Of a stretch of 64,000 nucleotides of DNA, positions 1 to 10,976 are shown piece after piece. This DNA comes from Providencia alcalifaciens (lineage in GTDB: Bacteria > Pseudomonadota > Gammaproteobacteria > Enterobacterales > Enterobacteriaceae): positions 1,302,001 to 1,366,000 of the forward strand of contig NZ_CP084296.1 in NCBI RefSeq assembly GCF_020271745.1, read 5' to 3'. Both the position numbers and the translations under genes were made by a program. Position 1 is the stretch's first letter, and each line of letters opens with the position of its first letter. The notes beneath the pieces are model-generated. The model was not told where the DNA came from and did not search any database. It saw only the letters and a program-made list of their open reading frames with translations.

Positions 1-27
1 GCATTATAATGGCGTAAACCCTACAAT

Positions 28-1896
28 TTATTCAACAAAAATGCCTTTGTCTCGTAAATAATGCCCATCTTCTTTACGCCGAGTAAAACCGCTTTTATCA
101 AAGAACTCGAGAATTTGAATCGCCAGTTTGCGACCAATCCCCAATTCATTACGAAAATCAGCGGCAAAAATCACCTCATGCTCCGCACAATAACGTGAAA
201 TAATTTGGGCAAATTGACGGATTTGTTCACTGCTATAATACCTATCGCGCACAATCGCTACGATCAGCCCCATTTGTGCGGCTTTTTTCAGTATACGGCG
301 AATAGTATCTTCATCGTGACCCGTTTCTAAGGCAATATCGCGTACCCAGCGAGCTTCAGGATGAGAAAACAGCCCTTCCACTTGTTGCCAAATACCTTGT
401 TGCTTGGCATCAAACACTAACCCATGCTGCGGCATATGCAGCCAGCCACGGGTCTGCTTAATCGCTCCCTCGGCAATCAAATCACTAATCAATTTGAATA
501 CTAAGGTTTCATCCATCGTTGGTAGCGCCATTCGTTTCAATCGCGCTTTACCTACACCTATCTGGTCGCTATGAATTTCATTGAAATTTTCGAGAGATTG
601 GGTCAGCTTGTCCTTGGCTACCTGCGCTTTAAACGCCGAAAGCACCACATCACCGACACGGACAATATCAACTTGCTCCAGTAGGATATCTAATGCCGAT
701 TGGGTTAACTGACGCGACCAACCGTAACTGTTTAAGTCTAGCTCACCACTGGGTAACTGTAAGTTAAGCTGAATCAGCTCATCATCTGTGGCACATAAAC
801 GGGATAACCAATCGAGAAACTCAGGCTGTCTCTTACCACGACGAGGGGACACTAAGCGGATCACTCGCGCACCCGCAAGGGTTTGCCGCGCACTAATATC
901 GCGAATAATTAATCGGTCATTATCCACCAGCCACAGTGGCGTATCTAAAATAAGCTCTGCCAACATCGGCGTTTCACCCGATTCTGTCAGCAAAGAGACC
1001 CGCCCTGTAATGTGACTTGCACCGTGGTAAAGATGCACGGGCTGCCAATGTTTGAGTGGCGCATCGCAGGTCAGTTCCACAATCACCCGAGAAGCGATAA
1101 AAGCAGGTTGCTCCGCCAATAACCAATCACCACGAGTTATCGATTCTTTATCGATATTCCCCGTTAAATTAAGCGCGACGCGATCCCCCGCTTGCGCAAA
1201 CTCTGCCACTTGATTTTGGCGATGAATGCCACGAATACGGACCGAAGTATCCGCCCCCGTCACCCATAAGGAGTCACCCACACTCACTTTACCCGCAAGC
1301 GCCGTTCCTGTGACCACAATCCCCGCCCCTTTTACATGGAAAATACGGTCGATGGCTAAACGAAAACGCTGTTGCAGGTCAGTCGAAGAATTCTGTTGTT
1401 GGTGCAGTTGCTGTAAGTATTGGCGAAGCGCATCAATACCCAGCCCTGTACTTGCTGAAGTGATAAATAGTGGCGCATTCAACCAGCCTTGGCGACGCAG
1501 CTCGGCATGAACCTGCTGAGTGACCTCTGCCACTCGCGGCTCATCAACCCGATCGGCTTTGGTTAAAATCACCGAGATATCTTGGCAACCCGCTAGTCGT
1601 AAAATCGATAAATGCTCGAGGGTTTGCGCCATGATCCCATCGTCACATGCCACCACCAGTAGAGCGTGATTAACCCCACCGATCCCCGCCAACATATTCG
1701 CAAGGAATTTTTCATGCCCGGGAACATCAATAAAACCGATTGAGCTACCATCAGGTTGCGGCCAATACGCATAGCCAAGGTCGATGGTCATCCCGCGTTT
1801 CTTCTCTTCCGGAAGATGCGCGGTGTTCACGCCAGTCAGCGCTTGAATTAACGATGTTTTACCATGGTCAACATGGCCCGCTGTCGCAAAAATCAT
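28..1896 (-). CDS. selB: Selenocysteine-specific elongation factor SelB
   Basis: SelB is the EF-Tu-like GTPase that binds Sec-tRNA(Sec) and the SECIS hairpin and delivers selenocysteine to the ribosome at UGA. The 622-residue protein has the full G domain at its N-terminus: GHVDHGKT at residues 7-14, DVPGHEKF around 57-64 and TKAD at 112-115. EF-Tu-like beta-barrel domains follow, and the C-terminal third is a run of winged-helix modules that in this family bind the SECIS RNA. Length is close to E. coli SelB (614). Its ATG overlaps the selA stop by 4 bases (ATGA), so the two genes are translationally coupled. It serves the UGA-containing fdoG upstream in the same leftward block. Confidence 0.97.
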   Translation of the reverse strand: MIFATAGHVDHGKTSLIQALTGVNTAHLPEEKKRGMTIDLGYAYWPQPDGSSIGFIDVPGHEKFLANMLAGIGGVNHALLVVACDDGIMAQTLEHLSILRLAGCQDISVILTKADRVDEPRVAEVTQQVHAELRRQGWLNAPLFITSASTGLGIDALRQYLQQLHQQQNSSTDLQQRFRLAIDRIFHVKGAGIVVTGTALAGKVSVGDSLWVTGADTSVRIRGIHRQNQVAEFAQAGDRVALNLTGNIDKESITRGDWLLAEQPAFIASRVIVELTCDAPLKHWQPVHLYHGASHITGRVSLLTESGETPMLAELILDTPLWLVDNDRLIIRDISARQTLAGARVIRLVSPRRGKRQPEFLDWLSRLCATDDELIQLNLQLPSGELDLNSYGWSRQLTQSALDILLEQVDIVRVGDVVLSAFKAQVAKDKLTQSLENFNEIHSDQIGVGKARLKRMALPTMDETLVFKLISDLIAEGAIKQTRGWLHMPQHGLVFDAKQQGIWQQVEGLFSHPEARWVRDIALETGHDEDTIRRILKKAAQMGLIVAIVRDRYYSSEQIRQFAQIISRYCAEHEVIFAADFRNELGIGRKLAIQILEFFDKSGFTRRKEDGHYLRDKGIFVE

Positions 1897-3284
1897 GACA
1901 ATAACGCCTGTACTAACCCGTGTTCATCCTCAAGGCAACGTAGGTCTAGCCACAATTTACCCTCTTTTAAACGCCCAATCACAGGCTGAGGTAATTGACG
2001 CCAGCGGCTGGCAAGACGCTCTAAATTGCCGCCTTTTCCATCAAGAGGTGCCAATGTAATCGCATAGCTGGGTAATCGGTCAACGGGAAGAGAGCCGCTA
2101 CCGATTTGTGATAAACAAGGCTCCGTTTCTACAAAAAAGCGATCCCCATAATAGGCTTGCAGCTTCACGAGGATATTTTCGGCACTCTGCCTAATTTCTT
2201 CTTGGGAGCGTGTTAGCCAGCGTAATGTTGGCAGTTCAGTGGTGAGTTTTTCTGGAGTTAAATAGAGTTTTAGCGTCGCTTCTAACGCGGCAAGCACCAT
2301 TTTATCCACGCGAAGAGCGCGTTTTAAAGGGTGTTTTTGAATGGCATCAATCCATTTTTTCTTACCAAGAATGATCCCCGCTTGAGGTCCTCCCAGTAGT
2401 TTGTCTCCTGAAATCGAGACTAAATCAATACCTTGAGATAAATACGCTTGTGGCATCGGCTCCGCAGGCAATCCATACGCGGTCATATCAATCATCGACC
2501 CACTGCCTAAATCAATCGCCGTCGGTAATTGGTATTTTTGCCCCAATACGGCCAGCTCTTCCCCTTCAACTTCTGCGGTAAAGCCTTCAATACTGTAGTT
2601 ACTGGTATGCACCTTCATTAACAACCCTGTTTGGTCATTAATGGCATTTTCATAATCCCGTAAATGGGTTCGGTTAGTGGTACCCACTTCAACCAATTTA
2701 CAGCCTGCCTGAGCCATCACATCGGGAACGCGGAATGCGCCCCCAATTTCCACCAGCTCACCACGAGAGACAATCACCTCACGCTGCGGGGCAACGGTAG
2801 CTAGTAACAGTAAAACCGCCGCCGCATTGTTATTCACAATACAGGCATCTTCTGCCCCTGTTAGTTGGCACAGCAAGTCAGCGATGGCGCGATCACGATG
2901 CCCCCGCGTTGCGCCATCAAGAGAATATTCTAACGTGACTGGCGAACTCATCACTTGCGAGACAGCATGGATGGCGGTGTTAGACATCACTGCACGTCCT
3001 AGATTGGTGTGCAAGACAGTCCCCGTCAAATTAAAGACGTTTTTTAACGCACTGTGTTGCAATTTATCATGGCGAACAGACAGTTCCGCTAACCAATCAC
3101 CGTGCCAATTCGGTAAGCATCCGTCTTGTGCAATAGACGCTCGCGCTTGTTCCTGCATTTCACGCAGACATTCCGTGACCCAATGCAGACCCGATTTCTC
3201 TACCAATATTTGTGCTTCATCGAATTGCAAAAGCTTATCGATGGCAGGTAGCTGGCGGTATAGCGCGACATTCGATTCATCCAT
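1893..3284 (-). CDS. selA: L-seryl-tRNA(Sec) selenium transferase SelA
   Basis: SelA is a PLP enzyme that converts seryl-tRNA(Sec) to selenocysteinyl-tRNA(Sec) using selenophosphate. The protein matches E. coli SelA along its whole length, including [14 protein letters not shown], the [10 protein letters not shown] segment and the PLP-lysine motif [12 protein letters not shown]. The ATG at 3284 gives 463 residues, the E. coli length, with an AGAAGAG-type ribosome site just upstream; a GTG two codons earlier (3290) is the alternative start. It lies about 36 bases after fdhE and overlaps selB by 4 bases, so fdhE-selA-selB looks like one transcript. selD and selC are not in this window. Confidence 0.97.
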   Translation of the reverse strand: MDESNVALYRQLPAIDKLLQFDEAQILVEKSGLHWVTECLREMQEQARASIAQDGCLPNWHGDWLAELSVRHDKLQHSALKNVFNLTGTVLHTNLGRAVMSNTAIHAVSQVMSSPVTLEYSLDGATRGHRDRAIADLLCQLTGAEDACIVNNNAAAVLLLLATVAPQREVIVSRGELVEIGGAFRVPDVMAQAGCKLVEVGTTNRTHLRDYENAINDQTGLLMKVHTSNYSIEGFTAEVEGEELAVLGQKYQLPTAIDLGSGSMIDMTAYGLPAEPMPQAYLSQGIDLVSISGDKLLGGPQAGIILGKKKWIDAIQKHPLKRALRVDKMVLAALEATLKLYLTPEKLTTELPTLRWLTRSQEEIRQSAENILVKLQAYYGDRFFVETEPCLSQIGSGSLPVDRLPSYAITLAPLDGKGGNLERLASRWRQLPQPVIGRLKEGKLWLDLRCLEDEHGLVQALLS

Positions 3285-3320
3285 AGTCACTCTTCTCTTT
3301 CTTACTGTGCAGCTAACAGA

Positions 3321-4256
3321 TTATTTTTCGCCCGGGAATAAGAATGGGTTAATGCTGCTACGAGCAAAACCTTCTTCTTCCATACGTGCATCTAAAATGA
3401 TCGACGCTAAATCATCCGCTACCGCTTCCACTTTGGCTTCTTTCTCTTGGTATAACACTTTCAGATAGCTACCACAGTCACCACAACTTTCTGCTTTCAC
3501 TGCGGCATTTTCATCATCCAGTGACCAGTAGTTAAGGTCACGAGTTTGTTCACAGTTACTGCATTTCACACGGACCATGTGCCACTCTGTTTCACACAGT
3601 GTGCAATGCAAATAGCGTAAGCCTTGGCTAGTCCCAATTTGTACAATACTGGAGACGGGCATGCTGTTGCACACTGGGCAATAATGGCGGTGATCACCGT
3701 GTTCTGCGCGAGCTTTACCCGGAATATTGGCAGCCATTTGTGCCCAATAGACAGACAATGCCGCCCAAATGAACATGGATTTATCCGCAGGGACTTTTTC
3801 AAACTGTTCGTTTAACAGCGCCGTTGCCATCTCTTCGAGTTCAGCTTCTGATGCTTTTTCTAAGTTTTCGAGAGCAGTACGGACAGAATCTGGCACGATT
3901 GGCATCAATTCGGCGATGATTGAACGTAATAATTTATGCCAGTGATTCGTGCGTGGGAATGTTTTTGCATCTAATGGCGCGGTATTCGTTGCCATTGAGC
4001 GCGCTAAAACCGCTTCCATATCCATCTCTAATGGATTGTCATGCTGCGCATTATTTTGCGCCGTTGCCACTTCCGCAGCGAAGTTCAGATAATCTGCAAA
4101 AGGATGTTCACCAACGCCTAACTCTTTTAATCTTTCTGCACGACGTTGATAAAGGCTTTTTAAATTAGGGAATAAAACAGGCGGAATAAAACCGATGCCT
4201 TTTTCTTTTAATCTTTCTTGACCTAATTCTTCTTTCGGGACGATACGAATACCCAT
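3321..4256 (-). CDS. fdhE: Formate dehydrogenase accessory protein FdhE
   Basis: FdhE is a cytoplasmic factor needed for respiratory formate dehydrogenase activity. The C-terminal half carries four CxxC pairs typical of the family, seen as YCPVC, HCTLC, CSNC and CGDCG, which form a rubredoxin-like iron centre in known members. The start was set at the ATG at 4256 ([10 protein letters not shown]), preceded by a purine-rich AGAGAGAGAG ribosome site. This gives 311 residues, near the E. coli length of 309; the longer reading frame up to 4355 adds an unsupported leader. In E. coli fdhE follows fdoI directly. Here a gene on the opposite strand and two terminators or promoters lie between them, so fdhE must have its own promoter. 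Confidence 0.95.
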   Translation of the reverse strand: MGIRIVPKEELGQERLKEKGIGFIPPVLFPNLKSLYQRRAERLKELGVGEHPFADYLNFAAEVATAQNNAQHDNPLEMDMEAVLARSMATNTAPLDAKTFPRTNHWHKLLRSIIAELMPIVPDSVRTALENLEKASEAELEEMATALLNEQFEKVPADKSMFIWAALSVYWAQMAANIPGKARAEHGDHRHYCPVCNSMPVSSIVQIGTSQGLRYLHCTLCETEWHMVRVKCSNCEQTRDLNYWSLDDENAAVKAESCGDCGSYLKVLYQEKEAKVEAVADDLASIILDARMEEEGFARSSINPFLFPGEK

Positions 4257-4570
4257 TGCTCTCTCTCTTTTATATTTTTTATAACAACTTACCCCGAGAA
4301 ATTGCCTATTCGCATTTCCCCGCAAGCCTCTAAGAAAATATTCGGTTACCAGCAAATCTTGCCGTTGTACCCGTCAGGATAAAACAAAAGTCACTGATAG
4401 GCTACTCTAGCCCTCGAATATTCGCCGTTGTTAACCCTGGTTTGTCTGTGGAAATAACAAATTGGTATTAGGGCATTTTTATTTGATATAACTACTGTTA
4501 TTTCCATGATGTTAATCCAATTGGCACATATAATGATGTGCTCTCTATCCGCATCATAACGGGCAACAAT
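4257..4570. promoter_or_regulatory. Divergent promoter region, fdhE / DUF1275 gene
   Basis: This 314-base spacer separates the leftward fdhE-selA-selB genes from the rightward DUF1275 gene. It must hold promoters for both. A TATAAT -10-like hexamer is visible at 4529-4534 on the + strand, with no convincing -35 partner. No binding site for a known regulator was recognised. Confidence 0.4.
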
Positions 4571-5224
4571 ATGACGTCATTATTTCATTTCGAAGCAAAG
4601 TCTCACACACCCTTCTTTTTATTGCTTGCCTTTATTGGCGGATTTGTCGATGCCTGCTCATTTGTCATCTTTGAGGTGTTTACTGGCCATCTGACGGGAA
4701 ATAGCATTTTAAGTATGATTTACCTCGCCAAAATGAATATTGGCATGTTGCTACTCTCTGCAATTTCCATATTAGGATTTTTTGCAGGAACATTTTTGGG
4801 TTCTTGGATTAGGCTCAAGCATAGCGCGATTGTGTTGTACCGCTTTGTTCTAGGTCTGGTATTTTTAATATTTAGCGGTGTTTTTACTATTTATTTTTTC
4901 ATACAGCCTTTGTATTCACCAGATTTCGCCATTTTACTGATCAGCTTCTCAATGGGCATTCAAAATGGTTATTTTAATAAGGCGGGAACGGTTGGAGTTC
5001 ATTCAACCTATGTCACCGGCATGACCACATCCTGCATTAATGCCTTTTTAAAAAATGTTCCAGGGGACAGTAGCAAAAAAGTGCTGCTTTTGGCGGTACT
5101 CTCTTTTATTACAGGGGGGTTAGCTGGCGGGATCTTATCGGTGAATTACCAGTATGTCGGATTTTCTGCAGTGTTAATTCTTTTGGGATGTGCGCTGATT
5201 TATAGTTTTACAATCCGTGATTAA
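4571..5224 (+). CDS. DUF1275 (YoaK-like) membrane protein
   Basis: The product is an inner-membrane protein of the DUF1275/YoaK family, whose biochemical role is not established. About six hydrophobic segments are visible, beginning with FFLLLAFIGGFVDACSF. The family pattern GGFVDA followed by FTGHLTGN, and later NGYFNKAG and THVTGMTT-like sequence (here TYVTGMTTSC), is clear. The ATG at 4571 (MTSLFHFEAK) is preferred over the upstream TTG-type start at 4538, giving 217 residues. It faces the formate dehydrogenase operon convergently and splits fdoGHI from fdhE, an arrangement that suggests insertion into an ancestral fdoGHI-fdhE operon. Confidence 0.8.
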   Translation: MTSLFHFEAKSHTPFFLLLAFIGGFVDACSFVIFEVFTGHLTGNSILSMIYLAKMNIGMLLLSAISILGFFAGTFLGSWIRLKHSAIVLYRFVLGLVFLIFSGVFTIYFFIQPLYSPDFAILLISFSMGIQNGYFNKAGTVGVHSTYVTGMTTSCINAFLKNVPGDSSKKVLLLAVLSFITGGLAGGILSVNYQYVGFSAVLILLGCALIYSFTIRD

Positions 5225-5241
5225 CACTATCTATTTTAGAC

Positions 5242-5274
5242 ATAAAAAAAGCCCATAACCAATGTTATGGGCTT
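5242..5274 (-). terminator. Intrinsic terminator of fdoGHI
   Basis: A perfect 11-bp stem (AAGCCCATAAC with GTTATGGGCTT, loop CAAT) is preceded on the + strand by a run of seven A, which reads as a U-tract for the leftward fdoGHI transcript. The same stem may also stop the convergent DUF1275 gene. Confidence 0.85.
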
Positions 5275-5295
5275 GATTCATCAAGATAAAAACGC

Positions 5296-5952
5296 TTAGT
5301 TTTTCTCTTGCTGCTCTTGTTGCTGCTTTTCTTTAGCGACTAGCTCACGGTACCAACGTGGGTGGTGCTTTCTCGCCCAACCACGTGTTACCCAACCTTC
5401 AACCATCGCACGCACAGAACCTTTGACCCAAATTGCCGCATACGCATGCACAACAATCATCAGGATCAAACCAATGGCTGACAACGAGTGAATGAGGATA
5501 GCAGCGCGGTACACTGGAATTGGGAAGTAGTCCGCAAAGAATGGGCGCCACATAATCACGCCAGTGACAACCAATGCCAGCAAGCAGATAGTAACTACCC
5601 AGTACACCCCTTTCTGACCGAGGTTGTATTGGCCTACGTCGCCAGCTTCTTCGTTTTTCAGTACCTTACCGATGTTTTTCCCCCATTTAATATCTTCTTT
5701 ATTAATGAAGTTATGGTGGAAATAACGGAAGAACATAAAGACGAACAGCAAGAACATCGCCGTACCCACGAATGGATGCAAAATTCGAGACAGTTGTGGC
5801 GTGCCTAAAATGTTCATAAACCAGTTCAGCGATGGGAAGAAAAAGCCCAGTCCGCTAATAGCCGTGAACAAGAAGCAAATCACAACCGCCCAGTGATTGA
5901 TCCTTTCAATCGGTTTGTGGCGAATAATTTTGTCGTTATCATCTGGCATCAT
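5296..5952 (-). CDS. fdoI: Formate dehydrogenase-O cytochrome b556 (gamma) subunit
   Basis: FdoI anchors the formate dehydrogenase to the inner membrane and passes electrons through two b-type haems to quinone. The 218-residue protein has four hydrophobic helices with haem-ligand histidines in the usual places (ERINHW near the N-terminus, ILHPFVG, and [20 protein letters not shown] near the C-terminus). It ends in a Gln/Glu/Lys-rich cytoplasmic tail slightly longer than the E. coli protein (211). Its ATG overlaps the fdoH stop in an ATGA junction, so it is the last gene of fdoGHI. Confidence 0.95.
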   Translation of the reverse strand: MMPDDNDKIIRHKPIERINHWAVVICFLFTAISGLGFFFPSLNWFMNILGTPQLSRILHPFVGTAMFLLFVFMFFRYFHHNFINKEDIKWGKNIGKVLKNEEAGDVGQYNLGQKGVYWVVTICLLALVVTGVIMWRPFFADYFPIPVYRAAILIHSLSAIGLILMIVVHAYAAIWVKGSVRAMVEGWVTRGWARKHHPRWYRELVAKEKQQQEQQEKN

Positions 5953-6893
5953 TTCTGATCCTCCCCTTCTTTTGATTTCGAAGTGTCAGACGACATTGCG
6001 TTGTGCAAATCTTCTAGAGCCTCTTCTTCATCTTTCTTGGAGACGCGGTTTGGACCAATTCCCACATAGTGGAAAATTGCCGCCGCAAATGTTGCCGCAA
6101 AACCAACCGCAGCAATCGGCTTCCAGATACCTTTCCAGAAGGTGACTGTTGGGCTGATGCTCGGGTTTTCTGGTAGTCCGTGATACAACTGCGGCTTATC
6201 CGCATGGTGCAATACGTACATAACGTGCGTACCGCCCACACCTTGTGGATCGTATAAACCTGCGTTTGCATAACCACGAGTTTTCAGCTCTTCAACACGT
6301 TCGCCAGCCATGCCAATCATGTCTTCTTTGCTACCAAAATGGATAGCGCCAGTTGGACATGTTTTCACACAGGCAGGCTCTTGACCCACTTCAACACGGT
6401 CAACACACAGCGTACATTTGTAAGCACGGTTGTCTTCTGGGTTGATACGTGGCACATCAAACGGGCAACCCGCGATGCAGTAACCGCAGCCGATACAGTG
6501 TTCAGATTGGAAATCCACGATACCGTTTTTGTACTGGACGATTGCGCCTTCTGATGGACATGCCTTCAGGCAGCCCGGGTCAGCACAGTGCATACAGCCA
6601 TCTTTACGGATCAGCCATTCAAATTTATCGTTCTCTTCCACTTCAGAGAAGCGCATTACTGTCCATGACTTAGCGGTTAAATCCGTTGGGTTGTCATACA
6701 CCCCAACGTTTGTTCCGATTTTGTCACGGATATCGTTCCATTCGGAACACGCAACCTGACACGCTTTACAGCCGATACAGGTTGTGACGTCAATCAGCTT
6801 TGCAACTTCTTCCTTATAGTCCCGCACCTGAGGTGCGGGCGTCAGGGAATTGGTGGCAGAGCGACGAATAATGTCCTGAGATTGCATTGACAT
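5949..6893 (-). CDS. fdoH: Formate dehydrogenase-O iron-sulfur (beta) subunit
   Basis: FdoH carries the chain of four [4Fe-4S] clusters that moves electrons from FdoG to FdoI. Cysteine clusters are visible as [37 protein letters not shown] and CTLCVDR with CVKTCPTG. A single C-terminal membrane helix ([22 protein letters not shown]) anchors it facing the periplasm, as in the FdnH family. The 314 residues exceed the E. coli 300 because the Glu/Asp-rich tail is longer. It starts 11 bases after fdoG, with a GGAG-type ribosome site. Confidence 0.96.
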   Translation of the reverse strand: MSMQSQDIIRRSATNSLTPAPQVRDYKEEVAKLIDVTTCIGCKACQVACSEWNDIRDKIGTNVGVYDNPTDLTAKSWTVMRFSEVEENDKFEWLIRKDGCMHCADPGCLKACPSEGAIVQYKNGIVDFQSEHCIGCGYCIAGCPFDVPRINPEDNRAYKCTLCVDRVEVGQEPACVKTCPTGAIHFGSKEDMIGMAGERVEELKTRGYANAGLYDPQGVGGTHVMYVLHHADKPQLYHGLPENPSISPTVTFWKGIWKPIAAVGFAATFAAAIFHYVGIGPNRVSKKDEEEALEDLHNAMSSDTSKSKEGEDQK

Positions 6894-6904
6894 AATTTAT
6901 CTCC

Positions 6905-9900
6905 TTACACCTTTTCCACGTTGACAAGGAATGATTTAAATTCCGGCGTCTGAGTATTCGCATCACCTACATATGGCGTTAATGTGTTGGTGATAAAGCC
7001 CTTCACTGCAACACCTTCAAAGCCCCAGTGAATTGGAATACCGATGGTATCGATGTCTTTTCCATCCACTTGCAGGGTTTTAATGCGTTTAGTGACCACA
7101 GCTTTCGCTTTGATGTAACCACGTTTAGAACTGACTTTAATGGTGTCGCCTTGCTCAATGCCTTTCTCTTTCGCTAAGCGTTCGCCAATTTCAACAAACT
7201 GTTGCGGCTGAATAATCGCATTTAACAGTGCATGTTTAGTCCAGTAGTGGAAATGCTCAGTCAAACGATAGGTAGTACCCACGTATGGGAACTCAGTCGC
7301 TTTACCCATTTGTGCCCAGTCGTCTTTAAACACACGAGCAGCAGGGTTTGAAACCACATTTGGATGCAGCGGGTTAGTATCCAGCGGCGTTTCGATTGGT
7401 TCGTAGTGCTCTGGGAATGGACCTTCAGCCATCTTATCCAGTGCAAATAAACGACCCATACCTTCAGGCTGCATGATAAATGGACCGACACCGCTTCCCG
7501 GCGCTGCTGTGCTGTAGTCTGGAATATCCATACCTACCCACTTGCTACCATTCCACTCAAGGATTTGGCGCTTCGGATCCCATGGTTTACCCATTGGGTC
7601 AGCAGATGCACGGTTATAAATCACGCGACGGTTCAGTGGCCATGCCCATGCCCAACCTAATGTGTTACCCAGACCTGTTGGGTCGGAGTTATCACGGTTA
7701 GCCATTTGGTTACCTTTCGGTGTCCAACTACCAGAGAAAATCCAGCAACCACTTGCCGTCGTACCGTCATCACGTAATTGAGCAAACGAGCTAAGCAGTT
7801 CGCCTTTTTTCACAATCACGTTTCCGTCAGCATCTTTCAGGTCTGCTAGCGCATAACCGTTATTTTCTTTTGCCACTTCTTCTGGTGTTGGGTTATCACG
7901 GTCAAGGTAATCCCATGTCATGCTCAGAACCTGTTCAGGGGCGGCGCCACCTTCAGTTTCATACATTTGACGCAGGCGATGATAAATACCAGATAGGATT
8001 TCACCGTCACTGATAGCTTCACCTGGGGCATCCGCACCTTTCCAGTGCCACTGTAACCAACGTGCTGAGTTAACAATTGAACCGTTTTCTTCAGCAAAAC
8101 AGCAAGATGGCAAACGGAACACGGTTGTTTGGATATCTTCCGGTTTCACATCATTCATTTCGCCGTGGTTTTGCCAGAAGTTAGCCGTTTCTGTGTTCAG
8201 CGGGTCAATCGTAATTAAGAATTTCAGCTTAGAAAGTGATTTCGAGACTTTATTCTTGTTCGGGAATGAGGCTAATGGGTTGAAGCCTTGGCAGATATAG
8301 CCGTTAACTTCGCCCTTATCCATCATTTCGAAATAACGCAGAACGTCGTAGCCCTGATCCCATTTAGGTAATAGGTCGAAGCCCCAGTTATTCTCTTTCT
8401 GCGCTTTATCGCCATAGAAAGTTTTCATTAAGCTGACGAAGAATTTAGGGTAGTTACCCCAATAGTTCACCTGATCAGCAACGGTTGCTTTTGGTGTATT
8501 CGCCGCTAAATAGCTTTCTAAGGTTGTTTGTTTTTCTGATGGTAATGTCAGGTAACCTGGTAAGCTCTGAGATAACAGACCTAAGTCAGTCAGACCTTGG
8601 ATGTTGGAGTGTCCACGCAGTGCGTTCACACCACCCCCTAACATCCCCATGTTACCAAGCAGTAACTGGATCATCGCCATGGTACGAATGTTCTGCGCAC
8701 CAACGGTGTGTTGAGTCCAACCCAGCGCATATAAGAAGGACGCAGTTTTGTCTTTCGCGCTAGTTTCTGCAATGTATTCGCAGACTTGTAAGAAGTCTTT
8801 GATTGGCGTACCGCAGATGTTGTTAACTACTTCTGGGGTATAACGGCTTACGTGCTCTTTCAATAAGTTCAGAACACAACGTGGGTTTTTCAGAGTCGGA
8901 TCGCGCAGCGCTAAGCCGTTCTCATCCATCTCATAGTTCCACGTGGTTTTGTCGTATTGACGTTTTTCTGCATCGTAACCGGTGAACAGACCGTCATCAA
9001 AACCAAAGTCTTCACGGATAACTAAGCTGGCGTTGGTGTACGCCTCAACGTATTCACGTTGAATTTTTTCGTTATCCAGCAAATATTTGATAACACCTGA
9101 CAGGAATGCAATATCAGTTCCTGAACGGATAGGCGTGTAAAAATCCGCCACTGCCGCAGTACGGGTAAAGCGTGGATCGATAACGATTAATTTTGCTTTA
9201 TTGTGGATTTTTGCTTCCATCGCCCAGCGGAAACCGACTGGATGCGCTTCTGCCGCATTACCACCCATAACAACGATCAGGTTTGCGTTTTTAATGTCAA
9301 CCCAGTGGTTGGTCATCGCACCGCGACCAAATGTTGGAGCAAGACTTGCTACCGTTGGTCCGTGTCAGACACGCGCTTGGTTATCTACGGCAAGCATGCC
9401 GAGGGAACGACTAAATTTTTGAGTAACAAAACCTGTTTCGTTACTACCTGCTGATGCACACAACATACCGGTGGTTAACCAGCGGTTAACTGTCACACCA
9501 TCTTTATTTTGTTTAACGAAGTTTGCATCACGGTCTTCTTTCATTAACTTGGCGATGCGGTCAAACGCGTCATTCCAAGTGATGCGTTTCCATTCGTTAG
9601 TGCCTGGTTCGCGAACTTCTGGATACTTGAGTCGACTCTCACTGTGGATAAAGTCGATTAATCCTGCACCTTTAGGACAAAGTGCACCACGGTTTACCGG
9701 ATGATCCGGGTCCCCTTCAATATGAAAAATGCTTTCTTTCGCATTCTTCGCGCCATCACCGAGGCTGTACATTAACAGCCCACAGCCGACAGAACAGTAG
9801 GTACAGGTATTTCGTGTCTCTTTTGCACGTAGTAATTTATACTGACGTGTAGAGGCTAATGCAGTTGCTGGAGCAAAACCCAGCGCTGCTGCCGTTGTAC

Positions 9901-9952
9901 CTGCCATACCGCCAGCGCAGATCTTAAAGAACTGCCTTCTGCTGACTTGCAT
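6905..9952 (-). CDS. fdoG: Formate dehydrogenase-O alpha subunit, selenoprotein (UGA = Sec196)
   Basis: FdoG is the periplasmic molybdenum-bisMGD catalytic subunit that oxidises formate. The gene appears as two frames split by TGA at 9365-9367, but the split lies exactly where E. coli FdoG has selenocysteine (QARV-U-HGPT context), at residue 196 counted from the ATG at 9952. Read through, it encodes 1015 residues, the family length. The N-terminus has a twin-arginine signal (SRRQFFK), followed by the [4Fe-4S] cysteines CTYCSVGC and CPKG. The start has a strong GAGGAG ribosome site. A SECIS hairpin follows the UGA, and selA/selB lie downstream, so this is a true selenoprotein and not a pseudogene. 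Confidence 0.97.
9328..9367 (-). promoter_or_regulatory. Bacterial SECIS element of fdoG
   Basis: Immediately 3' of the UGA on the minus strand is a stem-loop whose apex is AGCAA-GUC-UUGCU (9338-9350), flanked by a GGACCAAC/UUGGUC lower stem. This is the layout that SelB recognises in E. coli fdnG and fdhF: the hairpin within about 40 bases of the UGA, with a small GU-containing loop. Confidence 0.85.
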
Positions 9953-10127
9953 GGGGGATCTCCTCATATACATTGCTCATGTTTACCTAACTTCGTCACA
10001 AAATTTGAGGTAAACTGTTCTTATTCAACGTCTTCCTTACGTATTCAGGTTCATTGCCTGACAAATGGTGTAAATTCTTTTTACCCATATCGAATATTAT
10101 GTATCATTAGTGATAGGAATTCACCTA
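9953..10127. promoter_or_regulatory. Divergent fdoG/fdhD promoter region
   Basis: A 175-base spacer between leftward fdoGHI and rightward fdhD must hold both promoters. The fdoG ribosome site (GAGGAG) is at its left edge and the fdhD GGA at 10115-10117. No operator was recognised with confidence. Confidence 0.4.
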
Positions 10128-10958
10128 ATGTATGAAACAAATATTACAAATAACTCTAGATTATCCAAAATGATTGGCGTTCACCCTACAACCGTGCAAC
10201 AAAAAAACAACCTCGGGTCATTGGTTAATGATTTTGTTGCAGAGGAAATCCCTATCGCTCTCGTTTATAACGGGATATCTCACGTGGTAATGATGGCGAC
10301 ACCCAAAGATCTGGATGATTTTGCTGTCGGATTTTCATTATCAGAAGGGATCATACAATCCCGTGATGAAATTCGCGGAATTGATATAGTGCAAGGTTGT
10401 CACCGAGGCATTGAAGTTCATATTGAGTTATCAAGCCGCCGTTTTATGGCACTCAAAGAGCGTCGACGTAATCTGACTGGGCGAACTGGCTGCGGTATTT
10501 GCGGTACAGAACAGCTCGATGAGATATTTAAGCCTATCACTGCACTGCCATTCACTCAAACATTCTCATTATCTTATCTCGATAACGCCCTACAAGAATT
10601 GAAGACTGTTCAAGAAATTGGCGCATTAACCGGTTGCACTCATGCCGCTGCATGGATCTCCCCTGAAGGTCGATTAGTGGGCGGATGTGAAGATGTGGGT
10701 CGTCATGTCGCGCTAGATAAATTACTCGGAATGAAAAGCCGTTCAGATTGGCAACAAGGCGCTATTTTAGTTTCTAGTCGCGCAAGTTATGAGATGGTAC
10801 AAAAAGCTGCAAGCTGCGGTGCGGAAATTCTGTTTGCGGTTTCAGCCGCGACGTCATTAGCGATTGAAGTCGCCGAGAAAGCAAATTTAACGCTGGTCGG
10901 TTTTTGCCGCCAAGGTAAAGCCACGGTGTTTACCCATCCGAGTAGGGTGAGGAATTAA
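10128..10958 (+). CDS. fdhD: Formate dehydrogenase sulfurtransferase FdhD
   Basis: FdhD passes sulfur from IscS to the molybdenum cofactor of formate dehydrogenases, which is required for activity. The key CxxC pair is present in [12 protein letters not shown] (Cys122 and Cys125). The family blocks [45 protein letters not shown] and SSRASYEM are all seen. The ATG at 10128 gives 276 residues (E. coli 277) with a GGA ribosome signal about ten bases upstream; a GTG at 10110 is an alternative. It is divergent from fdoG, as in E. coli. Confidence 0.95.
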   Translation: MYETNITNNSRLSKMIGVHPTTVQQKNNLGSLVNDFVAEEIPIALVYNGISHVVMMATPKDLDDFAVGFSLSEGIIQSRDEIRGIDIVQGCHRGIEVHIELSSRRFMALKERRRNLTGRTGCGICGTEQLDEIFKPITALPFTQTFSLSYLDNALQELKTVQEIGALTGCTHAAAWISPEGRLVGGCEDVGRHVALDKLLGMKSRSDWQQGAILVSSRASYEMVQKAASCGAEILFAVSAATSLAIEVAEKANLTLVGFCRQGKATVFTHPSRVRN

Positions 10959-10976
10959 GTTTCCTATAAACGATAA

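Noticed and set aside
2827-3468. A 213-residue plus-strand frame over selA and fdhE.
   Set aside because: It overlaps two well-conserved genes on the other strand and has Cys/Ser-rich random-looking sequence.
9317-9367. Apparent nonsense mutation splitting fdoG into two genes.
   Set aside because: The TGA sits at the conserved selenocysteine position, is followed by a SECIS hairpin, and selA/selB are nearby.
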